NCBI GenBank assembly: GCA_002702965.1
Contig: PADE01000182.1
Span: 1 to 16,839, forward strand
Length of the DNA stretch: 16,839 nucleotides
Direction: 5' to 3'
DNA from: Planctomycetaceae bacterium
GTDB taxonomy: Bacteria; Planctomycetota; Planctomycetia; Pirellulales; Pirellulaceae
The translations under genes and the position numbers were made by a program. The notes under the pieces are model-generated. The model made no database searches. It was given only the letters and a program-made list of their open reading frames with translations, and was not told the DNA's origin. Every line of letters starts with the position of its first letter. Positions within the stretch are counted from its first letter, which is position 1. This document shows, piece by piece, positions 15,515-16,839 of the stretch.

Positions 15515-16839
15515 ATGAATGTGAAGTTGATCAGACGACGTCTTCGGTTGCTGTTCGCCGGTCGGTCGTGCCGGGCGCTGTTACTGCTCTTCGCTTCGAG
15601 CTTATTGAACGCACCAGTGGCGTTGTGTAACGAGCCGTCTCTCGGTGCCAAGGCGGCGGATCCGGCTCCGTCGCGGCAGTCAAAGAAAGCGCAGGAAGTA
15701 CCCGACGAAGCGCTTGCTCCGGAACTTCGCCCGCGCGTAATTGTTGTCAAGCCGGTGATCTTGTGCGACGACGATGGCAGTCATCCTGCACCCCACGTGC
15801 TCCCAAAAACTCTGATAGATCAGGTCTACACGAAAGCCAACCTGGAGTTTGTTTACCTCGAGCCAATCCGATGGAATTACGGGAAAGCCCGACGTGGGGA
15901 AATCAACCTCGACAAGATCGTACGAGATGGACGGAGATTACGAATGATCTGTCATGACTCGCGCGTCGTCACACTGTTGTTTGTCTCGGCGGTCGACGGG
16001 GGGCAAGGGCCACTCGGACGTGGACAACAGAATGGCAGTATTTGTTTTGTCACGCTCGGGCCGAAGGGCGTCAAATCTGACCCAGCCATGCAGTCATTTG
16101 TGGTCGCACATGAAGTTGGCCATTGCCTCAATCTACGACACGTCGTCGACGATCCGGCCGTCCCCAACGGGGTGCCGAATTTGCAGGGAGAGGGGGCATT
16201 CAGGGAACGATTGGAGGTCGCAGGACTCCATGACACACAGCGCGACACCGTCTTGCGCAGCCCATTGGTGATGGACCGTATCCGATTCCATTCACTTGAC
16301 GAGGGGCGCCAGCTTATCGCGAACGAAGCGTGGGAACCGTATATCACGGGTGCAACCGATGACATGTTGCGGTTTTCGATTGGCCTAAAGGCGGATGATC
16401 CGCTCCCGCAACAGACCAAAACACGGGCGCTTTTCGTGCAGCAAAGGTATGCCGAGAAGGTGCTTGAATTCACCGCCGCGGAGCAAACACTGCTCAGCAG
16501 GCTCGTGCGACGTTTGCACAAACTGACCGGCCCGCAATGGGCCTGTGTCTCTCGATTGCCATGGCATTTCGTCAAAGTCGACTCGTCCTTCTGCAAAGGC
16601 ATGGCACATACTCGTGGCATGTCGATTTTCCTGTCGGAAAGATATCTCGCACGAATGGAGAGCGACGACTCCTACGGGCTGAAACTATTGCTGCACGAGA
16701 AACTGCACGTGATTCAACGGGTCAATGGTGGGCGGTTTTCATCGTTGTACGAAGGTTATGGATTTCAACAAATCCAGCTCGTTGACGGGGAATTGCAACG
16801 TCTCAATGCGGCACAAAATCCAGATGCACTGGACGTGAA
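15515..16839 (+). CDS. Secreted protein with two zinc-peptidase motifs (partial, runs off window)
   Basis: The frame is open from ATG 15515 to the last base (441 full codons), so the C-terminus is missing. Residues 1-38 form a signal peptide with a basic start and a LLLLFASSLL core; an in-frame ATG at 15458 would bury it. Residues about 75-230 resemble a metzincin: V-V-A-H199-E-V-G-H203-C-L-N-L-R-H209 gives HExxHxxNxxH, with Asn where metzincins usually have Gly. It is followed at 220-225 by VPNLQG, where a Met-turn would be expected but Gln stands in place of Met. A second site, L-L-L-H394-E-K-L-H398, sits in a separate domain (about 300-441), followed by S-L-Y-E-G-Y-G-F, a pattern I associate with another HExxH family. 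Two catalytic domains in one exported protein suggest a processing or scavenging protease. No strong Shine-Dalgarno is visible. Confidence 0.75.
   Translation, partial: MNVKLIRRRLRLLFAGRSCRALLLLFASSLLNAPVALCNEPSLGAKAADPAPSRQSKKAQEVPDEALAPELRPRVIVVKPVILCDDDGSHPAPHVLPKTLIDQVYTKANLEFVYLEPIRWNYGKARRGEINLDKIVRDGRRLRMICHDSRVVTLLFVSAVDGGQGPLGRGQQNGSICFVTLGPKGVKSDPAMQSFVVAHEVGHCLNLRHVVDDPAVPNGVPNLQGEGAFRERLEVAGLHDTQRDTVLRSPLVMDRIRFHSLDEGRQLIANEAWEPYITGATDDMLRFSIGLKADDPLPQQTKTRALFVQQRYAEKVLEFTAAEQTLLSRLVRRLHKLTGPQWACVSRLPWHFVKVDSSFCKGMAHTRGMSIFLSERYLARMESDDSYGLKLLLHEKLHVIQRVNGGRFSSLYEGYGFQQIQLVDGELQRLNAAQNPDALDV

Noticed and set aside
1..16839. CRISPR array, tRNA, insertion sequence or integrase
   Set aside because: No spaced repeats of array type, no cloverleaf, no transposase or recombinase motif found by reading both strands; the only tandem repeat is the 11-bp triple at 15424-15456.

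Overview
The window is high-GC bacterial DNA with no tRNA, rRNA, CRISPR or recognisable transposase. The gene mix points to the Planctomycetes, probably near Pirellulales: a Tat-exported Gfo/Idh/MocA oxidoreductase next to a HEAT-repeat protein with a small C-terminal beta-domain, several secreted beta-propeller or beta-helix proteins of unknown role, and secreted zinc peptidases. The assignment rests on remembered family distributions, not on a marker gene.

Layout. Plus strand, 3-1818: a UbiA-like integral membrane protein and a zinc-ribbon class I methyltransferase, close enough to be one operon. Minus strand, 2113-3666: a secreted kelch-like propeller protein. Plus strand, 3945-11287: a small secreted gluzincin-like peptidase, an 884-residue dikinase with the rifampin-phosphotransferase domain order (ATP-grasp, middle domain, phosphohistidine swivel), an ABCB-type exporter half-transporter, and a secreted right-handed beta-helix plus propeller-like protein. 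Minus strand, 14914-11409: Tat-signal oxidoreductase followed by the HEAT-repeat protein, probably cotranscribed. Plus strand, 15515 to the right edge: a secreted protein with two separate HExxH zinc-peptidase motifs. It stays open to the end of the window, so it is partial.

The most unusual non-coding signal is a 50-bp element present twice at an exact 2008-bp offset (7634-7683 and 9642-9691, 41/50 identical, no gaps). Each copy carries a consensus TATAAT box, an AGGG ribosome-binding core and an ATG. In copy one the ATG starts the ABC exporter. In copy two it is followed at once by TAA, and the beta-helix gene seems to use a GTG 52 bases downstream. The two unrelated genes may therefore share control, or the element may be a genome-wide repeat. 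A three-unit 11-bp tandem repeat (15424-15456) lies just upstream of the two-motif peptidase gene.

How the genes work together is mostly inference. The dikinase and exporter adjacency would fit modification plus export of a small molecule, but the substrate cannot be read from sequence. The remaining genes look like ordinary planctomycete cell-envelope and secreted-protein content.
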